Shown piece after piece: positions 8,424 through 17,389 of a stretch of DNA of 64,000 nucleotides (position 1 is the first letter of the stretch; every line of letters begins with the position of its first letter). The notes beneath the pieces were generated by a model. It was not told where the DNA came from. It did not search any database and saw only the letters and a list, made by a program, of their open reading frames with translations. Position numbers and translations under genes: made by a program. The DNA is from DATJPD01 sp035506575 (GTDB taxonomy: Bacteria > Pseudomonadota > Alphaproteobacteria > CACIAM-22H2), in assembly GCA_035506575.1 (NCBI GenBank), contig DATJPD010000069.1:1-64000 (forward strand), read 5' to 3'.

Positions 8424-9539
8424 ATGGGGTTTCCCGGCGCCCGCGACGATCTTGAGCCGCATCTGCGGAGCGCCGCGCGCCATGGCCCGCCGCCTTGGCT
8501 GTCGACCGGCATTACGGCGGCGTTGCTGTTGTCGGGTGTTGTCCGCAAGCGCGCACGGTCGCGCCGCGGGCTGGCGCCCGGGCTGACGGAGTTTCGGGCG
8601 CGCGGCCGGTTTGCCGATGGGCCGTCCGAGATTCCCTACCTGGGCTGGCGCGATATTTCGATCCGGGTCTACAAGAGCCTCGGCGAGAACCGGATCATTT
8701 CGCTGGCGGCCGGTGTCACGTTCTACGCCATCCTCGCGATTTTTCCGGGGCTGGCCGCCCTGGTCTCAATCTACGGTCTGTTTGCCGACCCCAGCGTGAT
8801 CGCCGACGACGTGAACAATCTCAGGGCGATCCTGCCGCCCGACGTGCTCAATATCATGGGCGAGGAGATGCAGACGCTGATCGGCCACGGCCAGGCGACC
8901 CTTGGTGTGACCCTCGCCCTGAGCCTCCTCATCTCCCTGTGGAGCGCCAATTCGGGCATGAAGGCGCTGCTGGATGCGCTCAACATCGTCTATCACGAGA
9001 CTGAGAAGCGCGGGTTCGTCAGGCTGAACGCGATCGCGCTCGCCTTCACCACCGGGATGCTCGCCTCCGGCCTCCTGGCGCTCGCGGCGGTCGCCGTGCT
9101 GCCGGTGGCTCTCTCCTATCTCCACCTGGATGCGGCGACTACGCAGCTCCTGGACAATCTGCGTTGGCCGATCCTCCTCGTGTTCATCGCGCTCGGGGTC
9201 GCGGTCATTTACCGGTACGGGCCCAGCCGCGAGGATGCCCGATGGCGATGGGTGAGCTGGGGCAGCATCGTCGCCTCGGTGCTATGGATCGCCGCCTCGA
9301 TGCTGTTCTCCTGGTACACGACATCGTTCGGCAACTACGACAAGACCTACGGTTCGCTGGGCGCCGCCATCGTGTTCATGACGTGGATCTGGATCTCCAA
9401 CATCGTGGTGCTGCTCGGCGCCGAGCTCGATGCGGAGATGGAGCACCAGACGATGCGCGACACCACGACCGGGCGGCCACGTCCGCTCGGCCAGCGCGGC
9501 GCCTACATGGCCGACACGGTCGGAGCACCGCAGGACTGA
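8424..9539 (+). CDS. YihY/virulence factor BrkB family membrane protein
   Basis: The 371-residue protein has an N-terminal hydrophilic region, a first membrane segment near residue 25-40 and then the YihY core of six helices. Family hallmarks are YKSLGENRIISLAAGVTFYAILAIFPGLAALVS, the NSGMKALLDALNIVYHETEKRGF motif and the last helix AAIVFMTWIWISNIVVLLGAELDAE. YihY proteins are polytopic inner-membrane proteins of debated function (once thought to be RNase BN). It ends the four-gene envelope cluster that starts at 6317. The first 30 residues are longer than in E. coli YihY, and the true start could be later. Confidence 0.9.
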   Translation: MGFPGARDDLEPHLRSAARHGPPPWLSTGITAALLLSGVVRKRARSRRGLAPGLTEFRARGRFADGPSEIPYLGWRDISIRVYKSLGENRIISLAAGVTFYAILAIFPGLAALVSIYGLFADPSVIADDVNNLRAILPPDVLNIMGEEMQTLIGHGQATLGVTLALSLLISLWSANSGMKALLDALNIVYHETEKRGFVRLNAIALAFTTGMLASGLLALAAVAVLPVALSYLHLDAATTQLLDNLRWPILLVFIALGVAVIYRYGPSREDARWRWVSWGSIVASVLWIAASMLFSWYTTSFGNYDKTYGSLGAAIVFMTWIWISNIVVLLGAELDAEMEHQTMRDTTTGRPRPLGQRGAYMADTVGAPQD

Positions 9540-9554
9540 CGGCTCAGGCCCCTC

Positions 9555-10406
9555 TCATTCAGCGGGGGCGAGCTCCCACGACAGCGCGTCCGCGCCGGGC
9601 GTGTAGGACATGTTCGTCTGATCGGGGTTGCGGTTCACGAGCGGGCGCCGGTAGAGCGGGTTGCGGACACTGCGTACCTCGTGCTCCAGCACGAACAGCG
9701 TGCGCCGCTGTGCCAGGTCCGTGATGTCCGTAAAGCGATATTGGTGCTCGTTGCTGATCTCGGTCACGAGACCGAGCTTGTCCAGACGATCGTGCGTGGC
9801 GGCATAGTTCGCGACGTAGATCTGGATGTGGTGATTGTCATAAGGCGGGGGCGGCGCGTCGGTCTCCCGGAACTGGAGATACTGGTCTTTGCCGACGACG
9901 ACGCGGGCCAGGCGCCCGCCCTTGCCGTCCCGGACCTCTGCGGGCGTTTCGAAGATCTCGCGATAGAAGCGCACGATGGCATCGGCGGAGTCCGGCGGGA
10001 CCTCAAGCTCGACATACGGTATGCCGAGGCGGATCGGCCCGAATTCCGGCGCCGGCTCGTAACAGCGCAGACGGTTGCCCCAGGGCGAGACGGCCTCGAC
10101 GTAGTCCTCGTGCTCGCGCACGGCGAACCGTGTGTCGGCGAGGGTGCCCCGTACCTTCGCCAGGCGCTGCAGGAGGCCCTCGCGGCTCGGCAGCACCAGC
10201 CCGACATGGCCGCGCAGCACCTGCGGCTGACCGGTCGGCATGTGGAACTGGCTGCGCCCCACATTCACCCACATGTTGTCGATGCCGGTCATGAGGTAGG
10301 GATCGCGCGTCAGACCGAGACCCGAGACGTAGAAAATGGTCGCGATGCGCTGGTCGGGAATGCGGACGTTGACGTGTTCGAGATGCACGATCTTGCCGAT
10401 GTCCAT
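9555..10406 (-). CDS. VOC family (glyoxalase/dioxygenase fold) protein
   Basis: A 283-residue protein with two vicinal-oxygen-chelate modules. The first starts at IVHLEHVNVRIPDQRIATIFYVSGLGL and the second at GIPYVELEVPPDSADAIVRFYREIFETPA. Candidate metal ligands are His in HLEHV, Glu in YVELEV and His in NHHIQIYV. The family includes glyoxalase I, extradiol dioxygenases and fosfomycin-resistance enzymes; the length fits a two-domain enzyme, but the substrate cannot be assigned. No operon partner is obvious. Confidence 0.8.
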   Translation of the reverse strand: MDIGKIVHLEHVNVRIPDQRIATIFYVSGLGLTRDPYLMTGIDNMWVNVGRSQFHMPTGQPQVLRGHVGLVLPSREGLLQRLAKVRGTLADTRFAVREHEDYVEAVSPWGNRLRCYEPAPEFGPIRLGIPYVELEVPPDSADAIVRFYREIFETPAEVRDGKGGRLARVVVGKDQYLQFRETDAPPPPYDNHHIQIYVANYAATHDRLDKLGLVTEISNEHQYRFTDITDLAQRRTLFVLEHEVRSVRNPLYRRPLVNRNPDQTNMSYTPGADALSWELAPAE

Positions 10407-10488
10407 GGGCCTGCTCCGGATGCTCGCTCCGATGTGTGGGCGGCCTGGAGTTTAGCCCGCCCGACGGGCCGCCGCGAGCCCCCGGGGC

Positions 10489-10827
10489 TCAGGTCCCCAG
10501 CGGCGGCGCGAAGAAGCAGCGCACGTCGCCGCCGGCCGGCCAGCACGCCCAGAAGTCGTCGTCACTGGAGGGAAGCGTCATGCCGAAGGGGATCGTGGTC
10601 GAGCGCCCCTCGAAGCTCACCGTGTAACCCGCGGCGGTGATGTCGACGGCCCTCTTGGGGAGCCGGTGGCAGTCGCTGACGCCGCAACAGAGCACGCCCG
10701 AGCTCGGCGAGCGGAACCAGTTCTGGCGGATCCAGTCGGCATCGCCGTGCGGCCACGCCGAAGGCGCCGGCGCCAGGACGGTGAGGCACAAGACGCAAAT
10801 AGCGGCGATATAGGTGCGGCCAGCCAT
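10489..10827 (-). CDS. Small secreted cysteine-rich protein of unknown function
   Basis: A 112-residue protein with a signal peptide (about residues 1-24, hydrophobic core AAICVLCLTVLAPAPSAWP). The mature part starts HGDADWIRQ and has six Cys (LCCGVSDCH, FWACWP, VRCFF), which suggests disulfides in the periplasm. Similar short HGDADWI...CCG..DC proteins occur in rhizobia as conserved hypotheticals; I recognise no function. It stands alone between a VOC gene and the RMD1-like gene. Confidence 0.65.
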   Translation of the reverse strand: MAGRTYIAAICVLCLTVLAPAPSAWPHGDADWIRQNWFRSPSSGVLCCGVSDCHRLPKRAVDITAAGYTVSFEGRSTTIPFGMTLPSSDDDFWACWPAGGDVRCFFAPPLGT

Positions 10828-10906
10828 TGCACGACCCTTTCATCGTGCCCCGGAGGCCAACGCGGAACACCGGCAGTCGTTCCGTCAACCGCCGAAGCAA
10901 GCGCGT

Positions 10907-11761
10907 CTAGCCGGGTCCGCCGTGGAGCACCAGACTGCCGATGCTGAGCAGAAGTTCGAGCGCGATCAAGCCGATGATGTACCATTCGAGGCGCACGCTG
11001 CGCTGGTTCTGAACCAGGTCCAGGAGCGTATCGACGGTCTTGCTGATCAGCGCCAGCTTGCGCTCCATGGCGCGGCTGCGCTCGGCCAGCTCGTATTCGT
11101 CCTCCAGCCGGGCGTAGAGGCGTTCGAGCTCCGGGTGGTCCCAAAGAACGTCGGGCTTCTCCTCGACCTCGACCCGGCCCACCATCCGGTGCTGCGTCAG
11201 CAGCACGCGCCCGATGTGCTGCAGGAGCTGCCGCGCCTGCGACCCCGTGCCGCCGGTGCGCTGCAGACGGTCGGCGAGCGGCTCGATCTGGTCGAACGCA
11301 TCGGCGATGCGGGCCTCGTAATGCGACAGCACGATGCTCTTGGAGAGGACGTTCGCGACGATCTGCAGGCGCTCCGGCGACCCCTGGCGCAGGATCACCG
11401 CACCCGACGGATCCACCTGGTCCTCACGGTCCGGCTTGACCAGGATCTGCACCAGGTCGGTTTCCGGCGGGTCGAGCGGGCCGCTGAGCCGCGGCCGCAG
11501 CGAGCGGACGACGTCGTCCTCCTCCAGCGCCGACAGCCCGGCGAATACGGCCACGCCGTAGCGGAAGAGAAACGCGACACCGCCCGCGCGGCCGACCCGC
11601 AAGGTGAGCGGCATGGTTGCGATCGTGTCGTCGCGTTCGAGACCGCGCGTGTCGAGGCGCTCGGCCAGCAGCAGGGCGCGGATCGCAAACGACGACGCGG
11701 TTTCGAGCAGCGGGGCGGGAGCTTCGATGACATCCATGGCGGCGCTTTCGGAAACGTCCAT
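10907..11761 (-). CDS. RMD1/DUF155 family protein
   Basis: About 284 residues. The central part contains the DUF155 signature of a variable N-terminus followed by GVAFLFRYGVAVFAGLSALEEDDVVRSL. A conserved C-terminal helix follows, with the LWDHPELERLYARLEDEYELAERS motif, and a single C-terminal membrane helix (WYIIGLIALELLLSIGSLVL). In yeast and animals the family (Rmd1, Rmd8, Rmnd1) is linked to microtubules and mitochondrial translation; the bacterial role is unknown. The start is unsure, since ATG codons at 11809, 11761 and 11737 are all possible and none has a clear ribosome site. Confidence 0.82.
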   Translation of the reverse strand: MDVSESAAMDVIEAPAPLLETASSFAIRALLLAERLDTRGLERDDTIATMPLTLRVGRAGGVAFLFRYGVAVFAGLSALEEDDVVRSLRPRLSGPLDPPETDLVQILVKPDREDQVDPSGAVILRQGSPERLQIVANVLSKSIVLSHYEARIADAFDQIEPLADRLQRTGGTGSQARQLLQHIGRVLLTQHRMVGRVEVEEKPDVLWDHPELERLYARLEDEYELAERSRAMERKLALISKTVDTLLDLVQNQRSVRLEWYIIGLIALELLLSIGSLVLHGGPG

Positions 11762-11850
11762 TGGAGCGCCGGCAGACGCGCCCCGCAAGTGACGGTTCCG
11801 CGGCGCCACGGCTCACAGCCATGCGCTGGCTGCAGATGTCACGTAGGGCG

Positions 11851-12876
11851 TCAGGACGTGGCCGGCAGGTCCGCGGTATCCTGAGGTGCCGGGCCCTTGT
11901 TGTACGCCTCGTCGAACGCCGCATCGAGGTGCGGACTGAGGCCACGGCTGCGGGCGACCACCTCGTGCGCCCATTGGAAATAGTCGCGCTGCCGTTCGAG
12001 CGACCAATCGGCCGGCGGGCTTTGCCGCAAGGCGCGCAGATTGCTCGTAAGGTCTGCGATCCGCAGCATCCGGGCGCGCGGCGACTTGTGGGCCGCGTGC
12101 AGGATGTGGGTGCGGGTGCGCTCCTCCTCGGACAGGTTCTTGTCCGTGGTCACTTCGAGCACGAGGGCGGCCACGGCGACGCCGAACCGGCGCGCGATGT
12201 CGTCGGCGCCGACGCCTTGGTCCTCGATCAGATCGTGCAGCAGGCCGGCGATCACCAGCTCGGGATCGCGTCCGTCGGTCGCCGCCGACAACAGCGCCGC
12301 AACCTCAAGCAGATGGTTGATGTAAGGCTCGCGCGCCGCACCGCGCCGGCGCTGCGCCTTGTGGCGGTCAGCCGCGAATTGAGCCGCGCGCATCACCAGC
12401 GGCAAGGCCGGCAACGACTCGACGGTGCGTGCCGGCGGCTCATCGGCAGAGGGTTCGGTGCGCCGAACGCGCGGCGCGGGGTCTTTCGGCGCCGCCGCCG
12501 CGGGCTCACAACGCCCGTCCATGCGGATGTCGTCGCGGATGCCGTCGAACCTGCGTCGGTCCTCTGCCGGGGGCGTCTGCGGCCTGGCATCGGGCTTCAC
12601 TGCGGCTTCGGCGTCGCGATGTTCGGCGCGTGCGGCGGGCGCCGTGGCCGGCTTCGGGGCGCTGCCTTTGAAGATCGGCTCGACCTTGCCCGTGCCGGTC
12701 GCCCCGTTCTTTTCGGCCCCGTTCTTTTCGGCCAGGCGCCGGTGCAGCTGCTCGGCGAATTCGCGGTCGTGCGCCGCGCGCAGTTCGGCCGAGATGGGCG
12801 GCACCATGCCTTTGTGCGCCGCCGCTCCGTTTGCCTTTCGCCGTTTGAAGAGTCCGAACATGTGGCTCATGAGCAT
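11851..12876 (-). CDS. HD domain-containing phosphohydrolase
   Basis: A 341-residue protein. The first 175 residues are low-complexity, Pro/Ala/Arg-rich and probably disordered. An HD domain of the RelA/SpoT hydrolase type follows: AAQFAADRHKAQRR, YINHLLEVAALL, the metal-binding LLHDLIED and a late Asp in RIADLTSNLRAL. Small alarmone hydrolases (Mesh1/SAH) have this core, but the long disordered N-terminus is unlike them, so (p)ppGpp hydrolysis is only one option. The first residues MLMSHMFGLFKRRK contain three possible starts. Confidence 0.78.
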   Translation of the reverse strand: MLMSHMFGLFKRRKANGAAAHKGMVPPISAELRAAHDREFAEQLHRRLAEKNGAEKNGATGTGKVEPIFKGSAPKPATAPAARAEHRDAEAAVKPDARPQTPPAEDRRRFDGIRDDIRMDGRCEPAAAAPKDPAPRVRRTEPSADEPPARTVESLPALPLVMRAAQFAADRHKAQRRRGAAREPYINHLLEVAALLSAATDGRDPELVIAGLLHDLIEDQGVGADDIARRFGVAVAALVLEVTTDKNLSEEERTRTHILHAAHKSPRARMLRIADLTSNLRALRQSPPADWSLERQRDYFQWAHEVVARSRGLSPHLDAAFDEAYNKGPAPQDTADLPATS

Positions 12877-13007
12877 TTAGAACCGGTTGAGGCGGGGCGC
12901 AATCGTTCTGGCGCGTTACCAAGGTATGTGCCTGTCCGCCGTGACATGAACGACACGGACAACGCGCAAGGCAGGCGCTTTCTTCTGAGCGGGAAATAAG
13001 GCCGTAT

Positions 13008-13688
13008 TTAGGCCGCGACGCCGCGGACGCGGATGCCCGTGCGCACGAGCGCGATCAGCGCCTTCGAGAACAGCACCATGTCGATCGGCATGTCGCGCCG
13101 CCACACATCGAGCAGGAGCACGCTGCGCAGCTCGCGGCTGTCGTTCCACACCTCGTGCGGGAACGTGTCGTCCCACAGCAGGCAATCTCCGTCGCCGATC
13201 CGGTATTCGGTGTCCGCGATCCTCAGCACGGCCGCCGGCCGGCCGTCGTCGGTGCGCGGAACCGACAGGCCGAGATAAAAGCGCAGCACGCCGCGAAACG
13301 GGCCCCGATGCGCGGGCACGTGCTTTCCCGGGGCAAGAAACGAAATCGATGCGGACAGCACGTCGGGCGAGTCCTCGACCAGCCGTGCCAGCGCTGGACA
13401 CGCCGACATGTTGTTCGGCACCTCGCTGCCGTAAGCCTTGAGAACGAACATGCGCCAGTCGCGGCCGTCGTTGGCGGAGATCGATGCCTGTTCGCGCATG
13501 ATGTCGTGGAAGCGGGGAACCTGATGAAGGCGCCTGGCGACGTCGTGTGCCTCGTCGCGGATGCTGCGCCACGCGCTGGCGAACGCAGCGCCGCGGGGAA
13601 AATACGCATCCATGTCGAGGACGGGCGGCCCGTCGATCCGGCCGTCGTAGATGAGCCGTACGAGGTCGGCGGCGCGGTCGTAGAACAT
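13008..13688 (-). CDS. Aspartyl/asparaginyl beta-hydroxylase family protein
   Basis: About 226 residues from ATG 13688; the frame is open further upstream and the start is not certain. The family core is clear: WRMFVLKAYGSEVP near residues 90-105, a run of charged residues, SISFLAPGKHVPAHRGPFRGVLRFYLGLSVP with the first iron His, and DTFPHEVWNDSRELRSVLLLDVWRRD with the second His. These 2-oxoglutarate-dependent double-stranded-beta-helix enzymes use a two-His iron site and are related to LpxO and mammalian AspH. Homologues often start with a membrane helix, which is not visible here. The partner or substrate is unknown. Confidence 0.82.
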   Translation of the reverse strand: MFYDRAADLVRLIYDGRIDGPPVLDMDAYFPRGAAFASAWRSIRDEAHDVARRLHQVPRFHDIMREQASISANDGRDWRMFVLKAYGSEVPNNMSACPALARLVEDSPDVLSASISFLAPGKHVPAHRGPFRGVLRFYLGLSVPRTDDGRPAAVLRIADTEYRIGDGDCLLWDDTFPHEVWNDSRELRSVLLLDVWRRDMPIDMVLFSKALIALVRTGIRVRGVAA

Positions 13689-13812
13689 ATGCGGTATAAC
13701 GGGCAAGCTATGGACCCGTTCCAATACGGCCCGGCCGCGGCGCCCCCGCGCAACCCAGGCATGTTCGTTCAGGCTGTGCAAAAAGCGCTGTTTCGGCTGT
13801 AAATTGGCCCCG

Positions 13813-15399
13813 ATGTCCCCGCCCGATTCCACCGCAGCCGCGCCGCCGGCCGAGGCGACGCTGCCGCGTTTTTCGCATCGCGAGACCGTCACGGTGCTCG
13901 TCGGGCTGATGCTGGGCTTTTTCCTCGCGGCTCTCGACCAGACGATCGTCGCGACGGCGCTGCCGCGCATGGCGGCGGACCTGCACGGCGTGGCGCATTT
14001 GTCGTGGGTCGTGTCGTCGTATCTGCTGACGTCGACGGCGGCGACGCCGATCTACGGGAAGCTGTCGGACCTGTACGGTCGCCGGATCATGTTGCAGATC
14101 GCGATCACGATCTTCCTGCTGACGTCGATCCTGTGCGCGGTGGCGACGACCATGCCGCAGCTCATCCTCTTCCGCGCCCTGCAGGGCCTGGGCGGCGGGG
14201 GGCTGATCTCGATGGGCCACGCGGTGATCGCCGACATCATCTCGCCGCGCGAGCGCGGCCGCTATCAGGCCTACATCGCGTCGTCGTTCGCGATCGCCGC
14301 CGTGATCGGCCCGGTCGTCGGCGGCCTGTTCGCCGATCACCTGTCCTGGCGCTGGGTGTTCTGGATCAACCTGCCGATCGGCATCGGCGCGCTCTACATG
14401 GCTCAGCGCACGTTGAAGCGCCTGGTCACCCGCCGCATCCGGCACCGCATCGATTATCCCGGTGCCATGCTGATCGTGGCCTCCGTGTGCTGCATCCTCC
14501 TGGTCACGACCATGGGCGGCAACGAATACCCCTGGGCGTCGACCGAGATCGAGCTCCTGGCCGTGGCGGCCGTGGTGCTGCTGGGGCTTGCGGTCCTGCA
14601 GGAGTGCTTCGCCAGCGAGCCCATCCTGCCGCCGCGCCTGTTCTACAATCATGCCTTCGTGCTCGGCAACATGATCAATCTCCTGGCGGCGCTCCTCATG
14701 TTCGGCGCCATCATCCTGATCCCCCTGTTCCTGCAGATGGTGTTCGAGCTCCAGGCAGCCGATTCCGGCCTGGTGCTGATCCCGCTCACCTGTGCGATGT
14801 CGATCTGCGCGATCGCGACGGGCCGGCTCGTGGCGCGTACCGGCCGCTACAAGATATATCCGGCGATCGGCGTCGCGTTGACCGCGGTGTCGCTGCTGCT
14901 GCTCTCGACCGTGACGCCGTCGAGTTCGCTCATCTATGCGGCTGCCGTGATCGCGCTCTGCGGCGGGGGTCTTGGCCTCGTCGGGCCGGTGATGATGGTG
15001 GTGATCCAGAACGAGGTCGATTTCCGCGACATCGGCACGGCGACCGCGTCGATCTCGTTCTTCCGCTCGCTTGGCGGATCGTTCGGCGTGGCGCTGTTCA
15101 CTGCGGTCCTGATCGCACGTCTGAACGCGCTGCTGGTCACCGTCGGCGGGCACGAGGCGCTGGGCAAGGACGCGAGCGTGCAGCTCCTGCGCGCCGGCAC
15201 GCAAGCGCTGGCTCAGGTGCCGCCGCAGCTTCGCGATGCCGTCGAGGACGCGATGACCAACGCCTTCCACGACGTGTTCCGCGTCGGCGCCGCCATCGCC
15301 GTCGTGACGGTCATCGTCGTCATGATGTTGCGCGAAACGCCGCTCAAGACCGCGCAGCCCGGGGCGCCCGGCACCTCCGCCGGCGGCGACGAGTTCTAG
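13813..15399 (+). CDS. DHA2 family MFS multidrug efflux transporter
   Basis: A 528-residue integral membrane protein with 14 predicted helices. DHA2 hallmarks are the motif LDQTIVATALPRMAADL in helix 1, KLSDLYGRRIMLQ in loop 2-3, and GPVVGGLFADHLSWRWVFWINLPIG in helix 5. Members export antiseptics, dyes and lipophilic drugs using the proton gradient. The start could be TTG 13804 or ATG 13813; the ATG is more likely. No TetR or membrane-fusion partner is adjacent, so it probably works as an inner-membrane exporter alone. Confidence 0.92.
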   Translation: MSPPDSTAAAPPAEATLPRFSHRETVTVLVGLMLGFFLAALDQTIVATALPRMAADLHGVAHLSWVVSSYLLTSTAATPIYGKLSDLYGRRIMLQIAITIFLLTSILCAVATTMPQLILFRALQGLGGGGLISMGHAVIADIISPRERGRYQAYIASSFAIAAVIGPVVGGLFADHLSWRWVFWINLPIGIGALYMAQRTLKRLVTRRIRHRIDYPGAMLIVASVCCILLVTTMGGNEYPWASTEIELLAVAAVVLLGLAVLQECFASEPILPPRLFYNHAFVLGNMINLLAALLMFGAIILIPLFLQMVFELQAADSGLVLIPLTCAMSICAIATGRLVARTGRYKIYPAIGVALTAVSLLLLSTVTPSSSLIYAAAVIALCGGGLGLVGPVMMVVIQNEVDFRDIGTATASISFFRSLGGSFGVALFTAVLIARLNALLVTVGGHEALGKDASVQLLRAGTQALAQVPPQLRDAVEDAMTNAFHDVFRVGAAIAVVTVIVVMMLRETPLKTAQPGAPGTSAGGDEF

Positions 15400-15548
15400 C
15401 GCGGTTACCCGGCCTGACGGCGTCGTGACCGTGCCGAGCCGACGATCCCGCGGGCCAGGATGTCCCAGTCTCGGCGCCCGCCGGACGCGGGTCCCTTGAA
15501 ATTAATCAGTACACGGAGCATTCTGGCCGCCGGCAGCAGGAGGATCCC

Positions 15549-16712
15549 ATGGCCAGGCTAGACACCCTTGTCGTCGGGGGCGGTATCGGCGGACTTACGA
15601 CGGCGCTGGCGCTCGCCCTGCACAAGCGGCGCGTCCACGTGGTCGAGAAGGCGCCCGAATTCGGCGAGATCGGCGCCGGGCTCCAGCTGGCTCCGAACGC
15701 GATGCAAGTGCTCGATCGCATCGGCGTGCTGCCCGAGATCGCCAAGCATGCCGTCTATCCGAGCCGGCTCGTGTGGATGGATGCGCTCAGCGGGACGCGC
15801 ATCACGGCGGTCGATCTCGGCGAAGCGTTCCAGAAGCGCTACGGTCATCCCTATATCGTCATGCACCGCAGCGATCTCCTGTCCGTCCTGCTGGAGGCCT
15901 GCAAGGCGAATAAGCTGATCACCTTGGAGGCCAGCCGCACGCTCGCCTCGGTCGAGGATCTCGGCGACGCGGCGCGGGCGCGCTTCAGCGACGGGACGGT
16001 GTACGAGACCGAGCTTCTGATCGGCGCGGATGGGCTGTGGTCGACGGTGCGCGGCGCCATCGTCAAGGACGAGCCGGTCTGCATGGGGTACGTGGCCTAT
16101 CGCGGGACCTTGCCGATCGAGCAGATGTCGCGGCACGCGGGCCTCGACAACGTGGTGATGTGGATCGGTCCGGACATGCACTTCGTCCAGTATCCGATCC
16201 GCCGGGGCGAGCTCTACAACCAGGTCGCCGTGTTCCGCAGCAAGCGTTACGTGCCTGGGTCAGACCAGTGGGGGCTGGTCGAGGAACTCGACGCGCATTA
16301 CGCGCAGACCTGCGAGTACGTCCAGGGCTGCATCAAGGTGATGTGGCGCGACAAACGATGGCCGATGCACGACCGGCTGCCCGTACTGACCTGGACCAAA
16401 AACCGCATCGGGCTCCTGGGCGATGCGGCGCATCCGATGTTCCAGTACATCGCCCAAGGCGCCTGCCAGGCGATCGAGGACGGGCTATGCCTGGCCCGGC
16501 ACGTGGGCGGGGGGACGGAGCCCGCGAAGGCGCTCGTGGCCTACGAGGCGGAGCGGCGGTTGCGCACCGCGCGCGTGCAGCTCACCGCGCGCGCCATGGG
16601 TGCCTTCTTCCACCTCGAGGGCATCCCGGCCATGGTCCGCAACGACATGATGCTGCGGCGCGCGCACGACGATTATTCGATGCTGGATTGGCTCTACGGC
16701 CACAAAGTGTGA
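15549..16712 (+). CDS. FAD-dependent monooxygenase (3-hydroxybenzoate 6-hydroxylase / salicylate hydroxylase type)
   Basis: A 387-residue flavoprotein monooxygenase of the UbiH/PHBH superfamily. The FAD-binding GxGxxG motif is at residues 9-14 (VVGGGIGGLTTALAL), the second conserved DG motif is ELLIGADGLWSTVR, and the third is RIGLLGDAAHPMFQYIAQGACQAIEDG. This GD motif variant is typical of 3-hydroxybenzoate 6-hydroxylases, salicylate hydroxylases and related enzymes that add one oxygen to an aromatic ring with NAD(P)H. GCAGGAGGATCCC just upstream supports the ATG. The nitrile hydratase-type genes lie convergent to its end, but a pathway link is not shown. Confidence 0.9.
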   Translation: MARLDTLVVGGGIGGLTTALALALHKRRVHVVEKAPEFGEIGAGLQLAPNAMQVLDRIGVLPEIAKHAVYPSRLVWMDALSGTRITAVDLGEAFQKRYGHPYIVMHRSDLLSVLLEACKANKLITLEASRTLASVEDLGDAARARFSDGTVYETELLIGADGLWSTVRGAIVKDEPVCMGYVAYRGTLPIEQMSRHAGLDNVVMWIGPDMHFVQYPIRRGELYNQVAVFRSKRYVPGSDQWGLVEELDAHYAQTCEYVQGCIKVMWRDKRWPMHDRLPVLTWTKNRIGLLGDAAHPMFQYIAQGACQAIEDGLCLARHVGGGTEPAKALVAYEAERRLRTARVQLTARAMGAFFHLEGIPAMVRNDMMLRRAHDDYSMLDWLYGHKV

Positions 16713-16715
16713 CGC

Positions 16716-17381
16716 TCAGCCCAGCCGCGGCTTCGTCACCCCGATCATGCAGTCGCGCGAGACGATCGCCGCGAGCTTCGCCTCGTCCCATCCTTCCGTG
16801 CCCTTTGGCCGCTCCGGCAGGACAAGGTAGCGCATATCCGCGGTCGAATCGTGGACGCGCATCTCCACGTCATCGGGGATGTCGGTGCCGAACTCGCGCA
16901 GCACCGCCCGCGGCTCGCGGACCACGCGGCTGCGATACTCCCGGCTCTTGTACCAGTCGGGCGGGAGTCCCAGGATCGGCCTTGGATAACAGGAGCACAA
17001 CGTGCAGACGACGACGTTGTGCAGCTTCGCCGTGTTCTCGACGACGATGAGCTTCACCTCGCTCGAATCGATGCCGAGCTCCTGCGCCGCGGCCGATCCG
17101 TCCGCCAGCAGGCGCGCCTTGTACGCGGGATCGGTCCACGCGCGGGCCACCATCCTGGCGCCCATGGCCGGCGTGCGCGAGTCGATCACCTCCAGCGCCT
17201 GGCGGATCTCGTCGGCGGTGACGATGCCCTTCTCGATGAGGAGCTCCCGCACCGCGATCTCCATGATCTGGTAATAGCCGAGCGGCTGATCCTCGAGGTC
17301 GGGCTGCTTGGGGTGCGGATGGGTCTTGTGGTCGTGCCCGTGTGCGTGATCGTGATGGTGCGGATGGGCTTCGTTGGCCAT
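16716..17381 (-). CDS. Nitrile hydratase / thiocyanate hydrolase-type alpha (catalytic) subunit, cobalt type
   Basis: A 221-residue subunit that binds the catalytic metal. The cysteine motif VCTLCSC is at residues 125-131; Thr in the third place marks the Co(III) type (Fe enzymes have Ser). Two cysteines of this motif are normally oxidised to sulfinate and sulfenate. The C-terminal part (VLREFGTDIPDDVEMRVHDSTADMRYLVLPERP) is also typical. The first 25 residues are strikingly His-rich (HHHDHAHGHDHKTH), possibly a metal-loading site. It is the last of three genes; the two upstream genes encode the two halves of the beta subunit. Nitrile hydratase turns nitriles into amides and thiocyanate hydrolase makes carbonyl sulfide; sequence alone does not decide. 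Confidence 0.9.
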   Translation of the reverse strand: MANEAHPHHHDHAHGHDHKTHPHPKQPDLEDQPLGYYQIMEIAVRELLIEKGIVTADEIRQALEVIDSRTPAMGARMVARAWTDPAYKARLLADGSAAAQELGIDSSEVKLIVVENTAKLHNVVVCTLCSCYPRPILGLPPDWYKSREYRSRVVREPRAVLREFGTDIPDDVEMRVHDSTADMRYLVLPERPKGTEGWDEAKLAAIVSRDCMIGVTKPRLG

Positions 17382-17389
17382 GGCGGCTC

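Noticed and set aside
13689..13970. Upstream extension of the Asp/Asn hydroxylase-like frame
   Set aside because: It overlaps the start of the exporter gene and is low-complexity. A modest extension to just after 13800 remains possible.
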